DNA of 64,000 nucleotides from Paenibacillus algicola. GTDB taxonomy: Bacteria; Bacillota; Bacilli; Paenibacillales; Paenibacillaceae. Position numbers and translations under genes: made by a program. The notes beneath the pieces were generated by a model. It was not told where the DNA came from, searched no databases, and worked only from the letters and a program-made list of their open reading frames with translations. The DNA lies in the NCBI RefSeq assembly GCF_005577435.1, contig NZ_CP040396.1:4109001-4173000 (forward strand), given 5' to 3'. Shown in pieces: positions 39,537 through 48,476 of the stretch. Each line of letters begins with the position of its first letter. Within the stretch, counting starts at the first letter, position 1.

Positions 39537-39608
39537 TGCCCAGGCGACCGGCCGTATGTCTCCGATGCTCCATCGTGGTTTACTCCACTTCGTCGCCAGT
39601 TACATCGG
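39537..39608 (-). ncRNA. ZTP (pfl-type) riboswitch aptamer
   Basis: Binds ZTP or ZMP (AICAR), the alarmone of 10-formyl-THF shortage. On the minus strand I read every conserved element. P1 is CCGATG/CATCGG (39603-39608 with 39562-39567). The ACTGGCGAC core and the GTGG-loop-CCAC hairpin follow, then GGAGC before the closing of P1. A short linker leads to CCGGTCGCCTGGGC. GGCGAC (39592-39597) can pair with GTCGCC (39543-39548) to make the class-defining pseudoknot. It precedes rpiB-ywlG-glyA, and glyA is a recognised type of target. Confidence 0.94.
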
Positions 39609-39628
39609 AATCTCACTTTTTCCACTTC

Positions 39629-39657
39629 ATCTTAAATCAAAACATCCCCAAAAGCAA
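39629..39657 (-). promoter_or_regulatory. Promoter of the riboswitch-rpiB-ywlG-glyA transcript
   Basis: Minus-strand TTGCTT, 17 bases, TAAGAT: weak hexamers but correct spacing. Predicted start is near 39622, so the RNA would begin about 14 bases before P1. Confidence 0.5.
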
Positions 39658-39730
39658 GGGAGACATTTGGACCATTTACGTCGATGTGCAGCCGTCCCTC
39701 ATTCTCATAAACAGCAGGATGAAAGACTGC

Positions 39731-39755
39731 AAAAAACCGGCTCTCTAAAGCCAGC
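39731..39755 (-). terminator. ywlE terminator
   Basis: Minus-strand CTGGCT-TTAGAG-AGCCGG followed by TTTTTTG, starting right at the ywlE stop codon. Confidence 0.8.
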
Positions 39756-39756
39756 C

Positions 39757-40341
39757 TCAGCGCGCTTCTCCCTCCAGCTTGTCCAGCAGGCGGAACAGCG
39801 CGGTCCGGATCTCGGCCGCCGTCGCCTCATAGTCCTCCAGCGAGCCGCCATAAGGATCCGAGATATCAAAGCTCGGAATCCGCTGGCGCAGCTCGATCAA
39901 GCGCTCCCGCTCCTGGCTGGACTGGGCACCCCCGAGCGAACGGGTCAGCTCTGCCGATACATAGAGCCGGTCCAGCTCCTGCAGATCCTGCATGACCTGC
40001 TCATCCGCTCCGGCAAATTCCTTCAGCGTGTGCACCTTGTCTGCTGCCTCCGGAAACCGGGAAATCGCGAACTGCTTGTGGGACTGAGTCAGTGTCAGAA
40101 TCAAATCTGCCCATGCTACCAGCTCCCGGCTGAGCGGCTTCGAGGTGAATTCCCCCTCAATGCTCTGATCCCGCAGCACCGCCTGGGCGTGACGCGAAAT
40201 CGGCATGCCCTCCACGGCAGCTACCCCGGCAGAGCGTACCTCAAGCTTCATGGACCTTCCGGCCGCCAGCTTGCGCAGCATGCCTTCTGCCATGGGGCTG
40301 CGGCACGTATTGCCTGTGCACAGAAACAAAATATTAGTCAC
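39757..40341 (-). CDS. ywlE: Protein arginine phosphatase YwlE (LMW-PTP family)
   Basis: Removes phosphate from phosphoarginine, reversing the McsB kinase mark that sends proteins to ClpCP. The 194-residue protein has the P-loop CTGNTCRSPMAE at residues 8-19; the Thr inside it (rather than Ile) is the feature that favours phosphoarginine over phosphotyrosine in B. subtilis YwlE. The general-acid loop is DISDPYGGSLEDY. It is longer than B. subtilis YwlE, with extra Glu/Leu-rich sequence before that loop. GTG start after AGGAGG. Confidence 0.92.
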   Translation of the reverse strand: MTNILFLCTGNTCRSPMAEGMLRKLAAGRSMKLEVRSAGVAAVEGMPISRHAQAVLRDQSIEGEFTSKPLSRELVAWADLILTLTQSHKQFAISRFPEAADKVHTLKEFAGADEQVMQDLQELDRLYVSAELTRSLGGAQSSQERERLIELRQRIPSFDISDPYGGSLEDYEATAAEIRTALFRLLDKLEGEAR

Positions 40342-40385
40342 GGCTTCTCGCCTCCTGTCGCCTGTAAAGATCTGCGGTTATTGTA

Positions 40386-40946
40386 TCAAAAGATAAACAT
40401 CAAGCCAAACAGAAGCAAAATCGCGCCCCCTGCCAGCTCGCCGTATTCCCCCAGACGGCTTGCCGCCTTCCGTCCCAGCAGCAGGCCGCAGATGGACATC
40501 AGCCCGCCGACAATACCGAAGGCATTGACGATCAATGCCGCGTGGCTGTTGAACATCCCCAGGGAGACTCCGACCGAGAAGGAGTCGATGCTGACGCTCA
40601 AGGAAAATAGAAGCATCCCCAGCAGGGTCGTATGGTTCACGGGACGGGATTCCCCCTGTTGAAAGGAGTTCCAGATCATATGTCCGCCCAGCAGCACGAG
40701 CAGCCCTCCCGCTGCAATCCCCGTAATCTCGCCCAGCAGAGCGCCGACATATCGGCCGAAGATGAGCCCCAGCAGAGGCATCAGCATATGAAACAGCGCC
40801 GTCATGAGCCCGATGCCCAGAACATGCCGAAGGCGTACCCCCTTCATGCCGACTCCGATGCCCAGCGAAAAAGCATCCAGCCCCAGGGCCACGGCCATCA
40901 TCAAGATCGCGGCCAGCTGCCCGGTCTGGACAGATGTCTCCAGCAT
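40386..40946 (-). CDS. mntP: Manganese efflux pump MntP
   Basis: Exports excess Mn(II) across the cytoplasmic membrane. The 186-residue protein has six hydrophobic helices and the repeated acidic motifs GLDAFSLGIG and SIDSFSVGVS that mark the family. ATG at 40946 follows GGAGG; longer frames lack a site. No yybP-ykoY manganese riboswitch is visible upstream. Matches ywlD in the B. subtilis order. Confidence 0.92.
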   Translation of the reverse strand: MLETSVQTGQLAAILMMAVALGLDAFSLGIGVGMKGVRLRHVLGIGLMTALFHMLMPLLGLIFGRYVGALLGEITGIAAGGLLVLLGGHMIWNSFQQGESRPVNHTTLLGMLLFSLSVSIDSFSVGVSLGMFNSHAALIVNAFGIVGGLMSICGLLLGRKAASRLGEYGELAGGAILLLFGLMFIF

Positions 40947-41008
40947 GCGCTTTCCTCCAAGTCCTATGGTCTTGTACACCATATGCGGACAAGGAGGAAA
41001 TCATTCCG

Positions 41009-41076
41009 CGCGGGCGCGGGAGGCCAGGGCCGGAGCGGGCGCTATGGGCGCGTTGAGCATCGCGGGCGCGGGAGGC
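41009..41076. repeat. 16-bp direct repeat in the ywlC-mntP gap
   Basis: CGCGGGCGCGGGAGGC occurs at 41009-41024 and again at 41061-41076. The interval is extremely G+C-rich, like the extended part of spoIID. No function can be assigned. Confidence 0.6.
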
Positions 41077-41103
41077 TAGGGGCGGGGCAGCGCGTCCCGC
41101 TGA

Positions 41104-42348
41104 TTAGGCGTCGGCATCTATGATGTGATGCCCCGCCGCCTTCAGGAGCCGGTTCATCACTGCGGCACCGAGGCCTTCCTCCGGGCAGGTTTCCGCCAGG
41201 AGGAAGGCCGCGCCGGCCTCATCGAATTGCCGCAGGCCGGCGTACAGCCGCCGTGCCGCTTCCTCTGGCGCGGCCAAGCTGCCGAGCGAGACGGCAACGT
41301 CCGCGCGGTAGAAGCCGATGTGCTCGTCGAACGACAGCACACCGGTCTTCTCCCCGCGCGTGCGGGCCGCGTCCAGCTCGGCCTGGATGCGGGCGGACAC
41401 GGCAGCTGCTGTCCGCCCGGTGACCACGCACAGCGCGCCCTGAGGCGCATAGTGCGTGTACTTCATGCCCGGCGAGCGCGGCGCCGGGCTGTCTGTGCCC
41501 CCGGCGTGCGCCAGCGCCGGGTCGCGCCGCACGCTTGCCGCAATGCCGGCAAGCTGCTCCTCGGTGATGCCGCCGGGGCGAAGCACCGTAACGGCGCCGT
41601 CCGGGGCGGCCTGCACGACTGTCGATTCGACGCCGACGCCTGCCGGTCCGCCGTCGAGCACACCGTCGATGGCCCCGGACAGGTCCTCCAGCACATGCGC
41701 GGCCAGCGTCGGGCTGGGACGGCCCGAGCGGTTCGCGCTCGGTGCGGCCAGCGGACAGCCGGAGGCGCGGATCAGCGCCAGCGCCGCCGGATGATCCGGC
41801 ATCCGCACGGCGACCGTATCCAGTCCGGCCGTCACCCGCGGCGATACCGCGCCGGGCTTCACCGGCAGCACCAGCGTCAGCGGACCGGGCCAGAACTGCG
41901 CCATCAGGCGCCGCTCGGTGTCATTCACGCCGGTCACCAGCTCCTGCAGCTGTGCCGGATCTGCAATGTGTACGATGAGCGGATTGTCCGAAGGCCGTCC
42001 CTTCGCGGCAAAAATCTGCTCCACCGCAGCCGTGCTGCGCGCATCCGCGCCGAGCCCGTACACCGTTTCCGTCGGAAAAGCGACGGTTCCGCCTGCCGCC
42101 AGAACGGCTCCTGCTTCCTGCAGCGCACAAGTGTCTGGTGCATCCGCAATGCCGAGGATCTCCTCCTGCCCTCTCCCGCTCCCAGCTGACAGTCTGCGGG
42201 AATCCGCATGGAACAAAGCCGCAGCGCCCCCTTCAGCCTCAGCCCCATCAAGGGCGCTTCCGCCCAGCATCCACAGCTTCGTTGCACGCTTGCCGCCTGT
42301 CAGCGGCTGTCTTTCTTTTGCTGCATCTTGCCATTTCTCATGCTTCAT
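41104..42348 (-). CDS. ywlC: L-threonylcarbamoyladenylate synthase, Sua5 type
   Basis: Makes the threonylcarbamoyl-AMP used for the t6A37 modification of ANN-decoding tRNAs. The YrdC/TsaC core shows AFPTETVYGLGADARS, KGRPSDNPLIVHI and the SANRSGRPSPT motif; a C-terminal Sua5 domain follows after SPGMKYTHYAP. The 414-residue product is longer than the usual 340-350 because of an N-terminal region of about 75 residues that I cannot match; the family Trp near residue 26 suggests a genuine but expanded N terminus. Only a weak site (GGGATATAG) precedes the ATG, so the true start could be internal. Confidence 0.92.
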   Translation of the reverse strand: MKHEKWQDAAKERQPLTGGKRATKLWMLGGSALDGAEAEGGAAALFHADSRRLSAGSGRGQEEILGIADAPDTCALQEAGAVLAAGGTVAFPTETVYGLGADARSTAAVEQIFAAKGRPSDNPLIVHIADPAQLQELVTGVNDTERRLMAQFWPGPLTLVLPVKPGAVSPRVTAGLDTVAVRMPDHPAALALIRASGCPLAAPSANRSGRPSPTLAAHVLEDLSGAIDGVLDGGPAGVGVESTVVQAAPDGAVTVLRPGGITEEQLAGIAASVRRDPALAHAGGTDSPAPRSPGMKYTHYAPQGALCVVTGRTAAAVSARIQAELDAARTRGEKTGVLSFDEHIGFYRADVAVSLGSLAAPEEAARRLYAGLRQFDEAGAAFLLAETCPEEGLGAAVMNRLLKAAGHHIIDADA

Positions 42349-42382
42349 CTATATCCCAAGCTTTCTCTTCGAATTCAATCAC

Positions 42383-42457
42383 AAAAAGTGCTTCCAGCCC
42401 TGAGCGCTCCCCGCCGCTTGGCAAGCGGTCGTGGCGGCGCTGAAGAGAACAAGCACT
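42383..42457 (-). terminator. spoIIR terminator
   Basis: Minus-strand AGTGCTT...AAGCACT closes over AGCGC/GCGCT and CCGCTT-GCC-AAGCGG, ending in TTTTTG. Confidence 0.75.
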
Positions 42458-42487
42458 CTTTTGCTAGAAAGTGTATCATATTCCACC

Positions 42488-43177
42488 CTACTTAAACAGT
42501 CCGCTAACCCAGCTCCACAGCGACGCCAGCAGGTCCAAGAGGAAGAACCGTACCTCCGGCGCACTCGCCTCTGCCTCTGCCGTCTCAGACGGAGCGGGCT
42601 CGGCAGAAGCCGTGCGTGTTCCTGCAGCCTCCTTTGGCGCACTCACATCTCCATTGTCCCCGATGAAGCACAGCGGCGGAAACAGCACGCACCACCAGTT
42701 CTTGCCCTTGCCGGATCCCAGTGTAATGCGAACCGCCTCGTAATCACCTGCGGGATAAATCACTCTTCCGTACATTTTGGTCGGAAAAGGGACCTCGCCC
42801 AGCTCCACCTGGTAAGCATACGTGATACCCCGTACATCCAGCTCCTGTGCAACCAGCGCCTCGATCTCCGGCAAGTGATTTCTCGTCATCGCCTTCGCCT
42901 GCTCCAGGCTCTCCGGTGCCAGCTCACCCACCCAGCTCTTCATCTGCATCACGACAGCGTCACGAATGTCCTGCTTCACCAGCTGGTCCTCCGGGGCGTC
43001 GGAATGAGCAAGAATGCGGAGCCGAATGGACTCCTCCGGGATGGCGCCTTCCGTGACAGCAGCATCAATGCGCTGCTCCTCCCAGGACATGACAACCAGA
43101 AACAAGATGGATAACAGCACGACAATTTGCTTGACTGCAGTACGCAGTGGATCACGGGATGGATGGGATGATTGCAT
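42488..43177 (-). CDS. spoIIR: Stage II sporulation protein R
   Basis: Forespore-made secreted signal that activates the SpoIIGA protease and so pro-sigma-E in the mother cell. The 229-residue protein has an N-terminal membrane or signal segment (IVVLLSILFLVVMSW), the core IRLRILAHSDAPEDQLVKQDIRDAV, and GRVIYPAGDYEAVRITLGSGKGKNWWCVLFPPLC. An Ala/Glu/Pro-rich linker precedes a hydrophobic C terminus. GAGG precedes the ATG. A weak forespore-type promoter is seen at 43217-43246. Confidence 0.95.
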   Translation of the reverse strand: MQSSHPSRDPLRTAVKQIVVLLSILFLVVMSWEEQRIDAAVTEGAIPEESIRLRILAHSDAPEDQLVKQDIRDAVVMQMKSWVGELAPESLEQAKAMTRNHLPEIEALVAQELDVRGITYAYQVELGEVPFPTKMYGRVIYPAGDYEAVRITLGSGKGKNWWCVLFPPLCFIGDNGDVSAPKEAAGTRTASAEPAPSETAEAEASAPEVRFFLLDLLASLWSWVSGLFK

Positions 43178-43216
43178 TGGACAGCCGCCTCTCTTACGAT
43201 AACTCTATGATACTAC

Positions 43217-43246
43217 CAGTATGTCCGGCAGCTTTGAGAGATAAAC
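43217..43246 (-). promoter_or_regulatory. Possible forespore promoter of spoIIR
   Basis: Minus-strand GTTTA, 18 bases, CATACTGG. One or two mismatches in each box relative to sigma-F/sigma-G consensus. spoIIR is sigma-F dependent in B. subtilis, so the location fits. Confidence 0.35.
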
Positions 43247-43286
43247 GTGGCGGTCTATGATTTTTTGATAGACTTCTTCTCCATCC

Positions 43287-43309
43287 AAAAAAAAGCCCCG
43301 CACGGGGGC
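43287..43309 (-). terminator. Terminator of the SEDS gene
   Basis: Minus-strand GCCCC-loop-GGGGC followed by eight T. Confidence 0.85.
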
Positions 43310-43418
43310 CTTCAGCTTTGGGATCTTTATGGTTCATCTCATCTTGAGCATCCCCGCCAAACTCATCCTGCTGCCAACCAGGCATGGCGGCACCCCGCCA
43401 CGCCCTGCTGGACTGACA

Positions 43419-44621
43419 TCAACGGTTCTGCGGACGAATCCGCGCCGCCTGGGTGCGGTAGGTTTTGGGCTCGGGGAAATCCTCCTCGATGTCCTGCCCG
43501 TGCAGCTTGACGCTCATGGCCACGCCCAGCGAAGCCATGCTGATCACGAGCGACGTTCCGCCGTAGCTAATGAACGGCAGCGTAATGCCTGTCAGCGGCA
43601 TCAGCCCGATAAACATCCCGATGTTCTCGAAAATCTGATAGAGCAGCATCGACACAATACCAACGATCATGAACGGACCTGCCCGCTCCCGGCTTTCCAG
43701 CGCGATCAGAATCATCCGGTGGATGAGAATGAAATACAGCAGCAGGACGACCGAGGACCCGACAAACCCGTATTCCTCCGCAATTTGCACAAAAATCGAA
43801 TCCGAATACGTATAAGGCACGCGACCCGACTGAACCGACGTCCCCTGCATAAAGCCTTCCCCGTTCATCCCGCCGCTCGCAATAGCCAGCTTGGCATTAT
43901 ACGTATGCCAGCCTGCGCCGGACGTATCCACACTGGAGGCCATCAGCCAGGGATCGATCCGGTCCATCCAGTGCGCACGGGAGCCCTTGCCCAAGAACTC
44001 CTCAATCTGATCATGATAATGAATGTAGGCCTGAATCCCGCCAAAAGCCGTCCCTGCCACCAGCACCAGACCGATCAGCGCATGAGTCACCTTGACGTTT
44101 CCGATCCACAGCAGGCCAAGCAGAATGACCACATACGCCAGTGCATTCCCCAGGTCATTCTGAATCATGACGAGCGCGAACGGAATGAAGGTCAGCAGGC
44201 CGATCGGAATAATATCCTTGATAAAGGAAAGCTCCGGCTTGTTTCTCATAATGAGCACATGAGTGACAAAAATAATAAGAATGAGCTTGAACATCTCTGC
44301 CGGCTGCAGGTTCACAATCCCGAGATCCAGCCAGCCCTGGGCGCCATTAATTGTCTTCCCGAAAAATAGCGTAAATACCAGGATGCCGATGCCGCCCAAA
44401 TAAATATACAGGGCGTATTTGTGAAGCAGCCGGTAATCCAGCAGGCTCATGCCGAAAAATGCAATAAACGCGACGACATAGTAAGCCATCATCGTCAGAT
44501 GGCTTCCATCCATATCCGCTGTATCTTTGGTAACGCTGTATATAGACGTAATGCTGACGATCATCATCCCTACCAGGGCGGTGACGATGAGGTAGTCGAT
44601 TTTTTTAAGCTTATTCAGCAT
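43419..44621 (-). CDS. FtsW/RodA/SpoVE (SEDS) family peptidoglycan polymerase
   Basis: Membrane glycosyltransferase that polymerises lipid II with a class B penicillin-binding protein. The 400-residue protein has ten or so helices, the extracytoplasmic catalytic Asp in WMDRIDPW, GWLDLGIVNLQPAEMFKL, and the C-terminal PLTGITLPFISYGGTSL signature. Which paralogue (RodA, FtsW or SpoVE) cannot be told from sequence alone; the partner PBP is not in the window. GGAGGG precedes the ATG, and a promoter is at 44691-44720. Confidence 0.93.
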   Translation of the reverse strand: MLNKLKKIDYLIVTALVGMMIVSITSIYSVTKDTADMDGSHLTMMAYYVVAFIAFFGMSLLDYRLLHKYALYIYLGGIGILVFTLFFGKTINGAQGWLDLGIVNLQPAEMFKLILIIFVTHVLIMRNKPELSFIKDIIPIGLLTFIPFALVMIQNDLGNALAYVVILLGLLWIGNVKVTHALIGLVLVAGTAFGGIQAYIHYHDQIEEFLGKGSRAHWMDRIDPWLMASSVDTSGAGWHTYNAKLAIASGGMNGEGFMQGTSVQSGRVPYTYSDSIFVQIAEEYGFVGSSVVLLLYFILIHRMILIALESRERAGPFMIVGIVSMLLYQIFENIGMFIGLMPLTGITLPFISYGGTSLVISMASLGVAMSVKLHGQDIEEDFPEPKTYRTQAARIRPQNR

Positions 44622-44690
44622 GTCATCCCTCCATGCAAGAGCCGGGCAAGCTCTTTAGTGTTTCCATTTTCAAGTTCATATCCTCCATCT

Positions 44691-44720
44691 ATTGTAAAAG
44701 AAAACCTTCCCGCAGTACAA
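44691..44720 (-). promoter_or_regulatory. Promoter of the SEDS gene
   Basis: Minus-strand TTGTAC, 18 bases, TACAAT, about 70 bases upstream of the start codon. Confidence 0.55.
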
Positions 44721-44761
44721 TGCCAGCGCTCATGATGGACTCCTTGACTGCACACTTGCAG

Positions 44762-45652
44762 CTAGCGCCCCACCCCAAGCACATGGCGCTCAATGCCTGC
44801 CAGGTCCTTAACGGTCACAATATCCTGCCAGTGCCCGGCACGGCGCAGCAGCTCCGCCACCTCCGGCGCCTGGCCCATGCCCAGCTCCAGAGCTATAAGG
44901 CGCGGCGGCGCCTGCAGCAGCTGAAGCTGCTCCATCATAGCCCGGTATGGGTCCAGCCCATCGGGGCCGCCATCCAGTGCAGTGCGCGGCTCATGGTCCC
45001 TGACCTCCGGCTGCAGCTCCTCTATATCCCGCGCCGGGATATAAGGAGGATTGGAGACGAGAATGTGAATCATAAGTCCGCTGAACGGCTCCAGCAGATT
45101 CCCTTGGCGGAAATCTACCCGAGCGCCGCATTTCCGGGCATTCTCTTCGGCAGCGTTCAGGGCCGCCGGGGATATATCGCTGGCGAGCACACGCCAGCGG
45201 GGCGATTCCAGCGCCAGGGTTACGGCTATAGCACCGCTGCCGGTTCCGATATCCACCACATTCAGCTCGCCGCCGGGACCGGCCGCAAGCTTCTGTCCAT
45301 ACTGCAGCACCGCCTCCACCAGCAGCTCGGTTTCAGGGCGGGGAATCAGCACGGCGGGCGACACCTTAAATTCCCGGCCGTAAAACTCCTGTACCCCTGT
45401 AATATACTGAGCCGGAACTCCCTGTGCCTTCCGGGTGATCCCTTCCTCTAGCTCTCCCTGCTTCTCGGCAGGAAAAGGATCTCCCAAGGCTACGTAATAA
45501 GACGTTCCCGACAGCCCCAGCACATGCTCCAGCAGCAGCTGGGCATTGCGCTGCGGCTCCATCACTTCATGGGCCTTCAAAAAAGAAGAAGCCTCTGCAA
45601 AGGCTTCCCGTATCGTCTGCTCCGGCGTCATGCTGAACCTTTGTCGCTCCAA
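44762..45652 (-). CDS. prmC: Release factor glutamine methyltransferase PrmC
   Basis: Methylates the Gln of the GGQ motif in release factors, here presumably RF1 encoded just upstream. The 296-residue protein has the N-terminal helical domain, SAM motif VVDIGTGSGAIAVTLA and the catalytic NPPYIP. TTG at 45652 is favoured because AAAGGAG overlaps the last prfA codons nine bases before it; an ATG seven codons later is possible. Four bases separate it from prfA, so the pair is coupled. Confidence 0.95.
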   Translation of the reverse strand: MERQRFSMTPEQTIREAFAEASSFLKAHEVMEPQRNAQLLLEHVLGLSGTSYYVALGDPFPAEKQGELEEGITRKAQGVPAQYITGVQEFYGREFKVSPAVLIPRPETELLVEAVLQYGQKLAAGPGGELNVVDIGTGSGAIAVTLALESPRWRVLASDISPAALNAAEENARKCGARVDFRQGNLLEPFSGLMIHILVSNPPYIPARDIEELQPEVRDHEPRTALDGGPDGLDPYRAMMEQLQLLQAPPRLIALELGMGQAPEVAELLRRAGHWQDIVTVKDLAGIERHVLGVGR

Positions 45653-45656
45653 AGCG

Positions 45657-46724
45657 TTATTCTCCTTTATCCATCATTTCTGCCTGCTCTGCAATCGTCA
45701 GGGCTGAAACGATTTCCTCAATTTCACCGTTCATGATCTGATCCAGCTTGTGTACCGTCAAGCCGATCCGGTGATCTGTGACACGGCTTTGCGGGAAGTT
45801 ATAGGTCCGGATCCGCTCACTGCGGTCTCCTGTGCCGACCTTGCTCTTCCGCTCACCGGCATACTTCGCTTCCTCTTCCTGGCGCATCATGTCATAGATC
45901 CGGGTCCGAAGCACCTGCAGCGCCTTCTCCTTATTGGAGTTCTGGGATTTCCCATCCTGACACGTTGCCACAATGCCCGTTGGAACGTGGGTTACACGAA
46001 CCGCCGATTTCGTCGTGTTAACGGACTGGCCGCCAGCACCGCTGGAGCAGAAGGTATCCACGCGGATGTCTTTGTCGTGAATCTCGATGTCCACTTCCTC
46101 CGCCTCCGGCAGCACCGCTACCGTTGAAGTGGAGGTATGAATCCGGCCGCCGGATTCCGTAGCCGGTATCCGCTGCACCCGGTGTGCCCCGCTCTCAAAC
46201 TTCAGCTTGCTGTATGCTCCCCGGCCGATAATCTGGAAAATAACCTCTTTAAAACCGCCGAGATCATTCGTATTGACATCCATCACTTCGACCTTCCAGC
46301 CCTGAGTATCGGCATAGCGGGTATACATCCGGTATAAATCGGAGGCGAACAGCGCGGCCTCATCGCCGCCGGCTGCGCCGCGAATCTCCACAATGACGTT
46401 CTTGTCGTCATTAGGGTCCTTCGGCAGAAGCAGGACGCGGATGGTCTCCTCCAGCTGCTGCTTCCGTCCGGACAGCTCGTCGATCTCCATCTTGACCATT
46501 TCGCGCATGTCATCATCCAGCTTCTCGCCCTGCATTTCCTTGGCGGCATCCAGCTCTTCGCTGACCTGCTTGTATTCATTGTACGCCTCATACGTCGGCT
46601 GGAGATCGGACTGCTCCTTAGAGTATTCCCGCAGCTTCTTCGTATCGCTGGCCACATCCGGATCGCAGAGTAGCTCGCTGAGCTTCTCATAACGATCCGC
46701 TAATGCCTGTAATTTATCCAACAT
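45657..46724 (-). CDS. prfA: Peptide chain release factor 1
   Basis: Terminates translation at UAA and UAG. The 355-residue protein has the stop-codon-reading PAT motif ([13 protein letters not shown]) and the GGQ motif in [23 protein letters not shown] precedes the ATG. It has an extended -10 promoter with a leader of almost 200 bases, in which a 52-codon frame overlaps the prfA start. Confidence 0.98.
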   Translation of the reverse strand: MLDKLQALADRYEKLSELLCDPDVASDTKKLREYSKEQSDLQPTYEAYNEYKQVSEELDAAKEMQGEKLDDDMREMVKMEIDELSGRKQQLEETIRVLLLPKDPNDDKNVIVEIRGAAGGDEAALFASDLYRMYTRYADTQGWKVEVMDVNTNDLGGFKEVIFQIIGRGAYSKLKFESGAHRVQRIPATESGGRIHTSTSTVAVLPEAEEVDIEIHDKDIRVDTFCSSGAGGQSVNTTKSAVRVTHVPTGIVATCQDGKSQNSNKEKALQVLRTRIYDMMRQEEEAKYAGERKSKVGTGDRSERIRTYNFPQSRVTDHRIGLTVHKLDQIMNGEIEEIVSALTIAEQAEMMDKGE

Positions 46725-46926
46725 GGCTTGTCACCTCATGGTATGGTATGTTCTTCACGCCCCGGGTACACTTTGTCCGGAAGCATGCTTCTATTTCATT
46801 CATTATCAGATCGCCAGCTGCTGCAGAATTTCGGCCGCCAGCGTACAAAAACGCTCCGTCTCCCCTGCACATCTCGCTTTACGTCATTTCATCATTAGTT
46901 TCAAAACACTAGTCATACGACTCTTA

Positions 46927-46935
46927 ATTATATCA
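46927..46935 (-). promoter_or_regulatory. prfA promoter, extended -10
   Basis: Minus-strand TGATATAAT with no good -35. The gap from 46936 to the ychF terminator holds no gene that I can see. Confidence 0.6.
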
Positions 46936-47074
46936 TATTCTACAGGCTTTGAATAGCAACAGCTTTTCGGGAAAGACAGCTACAACGACAACGGCAAAGA
47001 CCGTGCAGCACGCCTAGCGATAGACATCGCGCTGACTCCGCGAGAACACGATAACCCCTGGCAATTCCCGCCAA

Positions 47075-47120
47075 GACAAACAAGCCAGCCCGCCGCGCTT
47101 CTAAAGCGCGGCGGGCTGGC
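47075..47120 (-). terminator. ychF terminator
   Basis: A perfect 17-bp G+C-rich stem (GCCAGCCCGCCGCGCTT and complement) with a 3-base loop, followed by TTGTTTGTCTT. Confidence 0.85.
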
Positions 47121-47131
47121 ACCGTTCTCTG

Positions 47132-48232
47132 CTATACGTTGAAACGGAAATGCATCACATCGCCGTCCTGCACGACATATTCCTTGCCTTCCAGGCGAAG
47201 CTGCCCCCGCTCCTTGGCTCCGTTCATGGAGCCGGCAGCGACCAGATCCTCGTAGGACACGACCTCGGCCCGAATGAAGCCGCGCTCGAAATCGCTGTGA
47301 ATGACACCGGCTGCTCCCGGAGCCTTCGTGCCCTTGCGAATCGTCCAGGCACGAACCTCCTGCACACCGGCGGTAAAGTAAGTGTACAAGCCGAGCAGCT
47401 TGTATGCTGCTTTAATAAGCAGGTTCAGGCCGGACTCCTGAATACCCAGCTCATCCAGGAACATCTGCTTGTCTTCTCCCTCAAGCTCGCAAATCTCCTC
47501 TTCCACCTTGGCACTGATGGGCACGACCTCGGCATTCTCCGCCGCTGCGAAATCACGAACCTTCTGCACATAGGCATTGTTCGCGACATCGCCAATCTCA
47601 TGCTCCGCTACGTTCGCCGCATATAGCACCGGCTTCAGTGTCAGCAGATGAAGATCGCGGACCAGCAGGCGCTCGTCTTCGGTCAGGTCCATGCTGCGGG
47701 CTGGCTTGTCCTCATAGAGCACCGCCTTGACCTTCTCCAGCACCTCAACCTCTTGAACAAACTGCTTGTTGCCGCCCTTCATATTCTTCTTGGAGCGTTC
47801 AATCTTCTTCTCCACGCTCTCGATATCCGCCAGAATCAGCTCCAGATTGATCGTCTGAATGTCGCTGACGGGATCAATCTTGCCGTCGACGTGGGTAATG
47901 TTCTCGTCCTCGAAGCAGCGGACGACATGCACGATCGCATCCACTTCACGGATATGTGCCAGGAACTTGTTGCCCAGCCCCTCGCCCTTGCTCGCTCCCC
48001 GGACCAGCCCGGCAATGTCCACAAATTCAAAGGCGGTCGGCACGGTCTTCTTCGGCTCCACCATCTCTGTCAGCTTGTCCAGGCGCTCATCCGGCACCTC
48101 AACAATACCTACGTTCGGATCAATCGTACAAAACGGATAGTTGGCCGATTCCGCACCTGCCTGCGTAATTGCGTTAAACAACGTCGATTTGCCGACGTTC
48201 GGCAAACCTACAATCCCTGCTTTCAAAGCCAT
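47132..48232 (-). CDS. ychF: Redox-regulated ATPase/GTPase YchF
   Basis: Obg-family P-loop NTPase that binds ribosomes and prefers ATP. The 366-residue protein has G1 [16 protein letters not shown]3 [16 protein letters not shown], a G4 that is NVAE-like instead of NKxD (the reason for ATP preference), a coiled-coil insert, and a C-terminal TGS domain ([21 protein letters not shown]). AAGGAG precedes the ATG. Promoter with extended -10 at 48295. Confidence 0.97.
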   Translation of the reverse strand: MALKAGIVGLPNVGKSTLFNAITQAGAESANYPFCTIDPNVGIVEVPDERLDKLTEMVEPKKTVPTAFEFVDIAGLVRGASKGEGLGNKFLAHIREVDAIVHVVRCFEDENITHVDGKIDPVSDIQTINLELILADIESVEKKIERSKKNMKGGNKQFVQEVEVLEKVKAVLYEDKPARSMDLTEDERLLVRDLHLLTLKPVLYAANVAEHEIGDVANNAYVQKVRDFAAAENAEVVPISAKVEEEICELEGEDKQMFLDELGIQESGLNLLIKAAYKLLGLYTYFTAGVQEVRAWTIRKGTKAPGAAGVIHSDFERGFIRAEVVSYEDLVAAGSMNGAKERGQLRLEGKEYVVQDGDVMHFRFNV

Positions 48233-48294
48233 GTATATGACAACTCCTTATGAATAATCATCCTCAAATATCTTGCCGCTAAACAATCCTATTA

Positions 48295-48303
48295 ATTATA
48301 GCA
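48295..48303 (-). promoter_or_regulatory. ychF promoter, extended -10
   Basis: Minus-strand TGCTATAAT, about 65 bases before the ychF start; the -35 (TTTCAA at 17 bases) is weak. Confidence 0.6.
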
Positions 48304-48340
48304 GATGATCCCGGTTGTTGAAACTGAAGTTTACACAGCA

Positions 48341-48377
48341 GAACAGGCCGGCTCGCCCCTGGCGTTCCGGCCTGTTC
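48341..48377 (-). terminator. Hairpin after fni
   Basis: Minus-strand GAACAGGCCGG...CCGGCCTGTTC, 11-bp perfect stem, without a T-run. Probably a terminator or 3'-end stabiliser of the carH-fni transcript. Between it and the fni stop is about 100 bases with no gene. Confidence 0.55.
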
Positions 48378-48476
48378 CATTCCATTTGCACGGTCTTTAC
48401 TGCCAAGGCTGCCGCACGGCAAGCTCCCTGCCGGTTCTTCCCAAGCTCCGGCTGCTCCGCACATCCCGTTTACGGC

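Noticed and set aside
39529..40662. Plus-strand frame opposite ywlE and the riboswitch
   Set aside because: No start signal, antisense to a conserved gene and to a structured RNA.
40947..41103. yybP-ykoY manganese riboswitch before mntP
   Set aside because: No conserved loops seen; the gap is filled by G+C-rich direct repeats.
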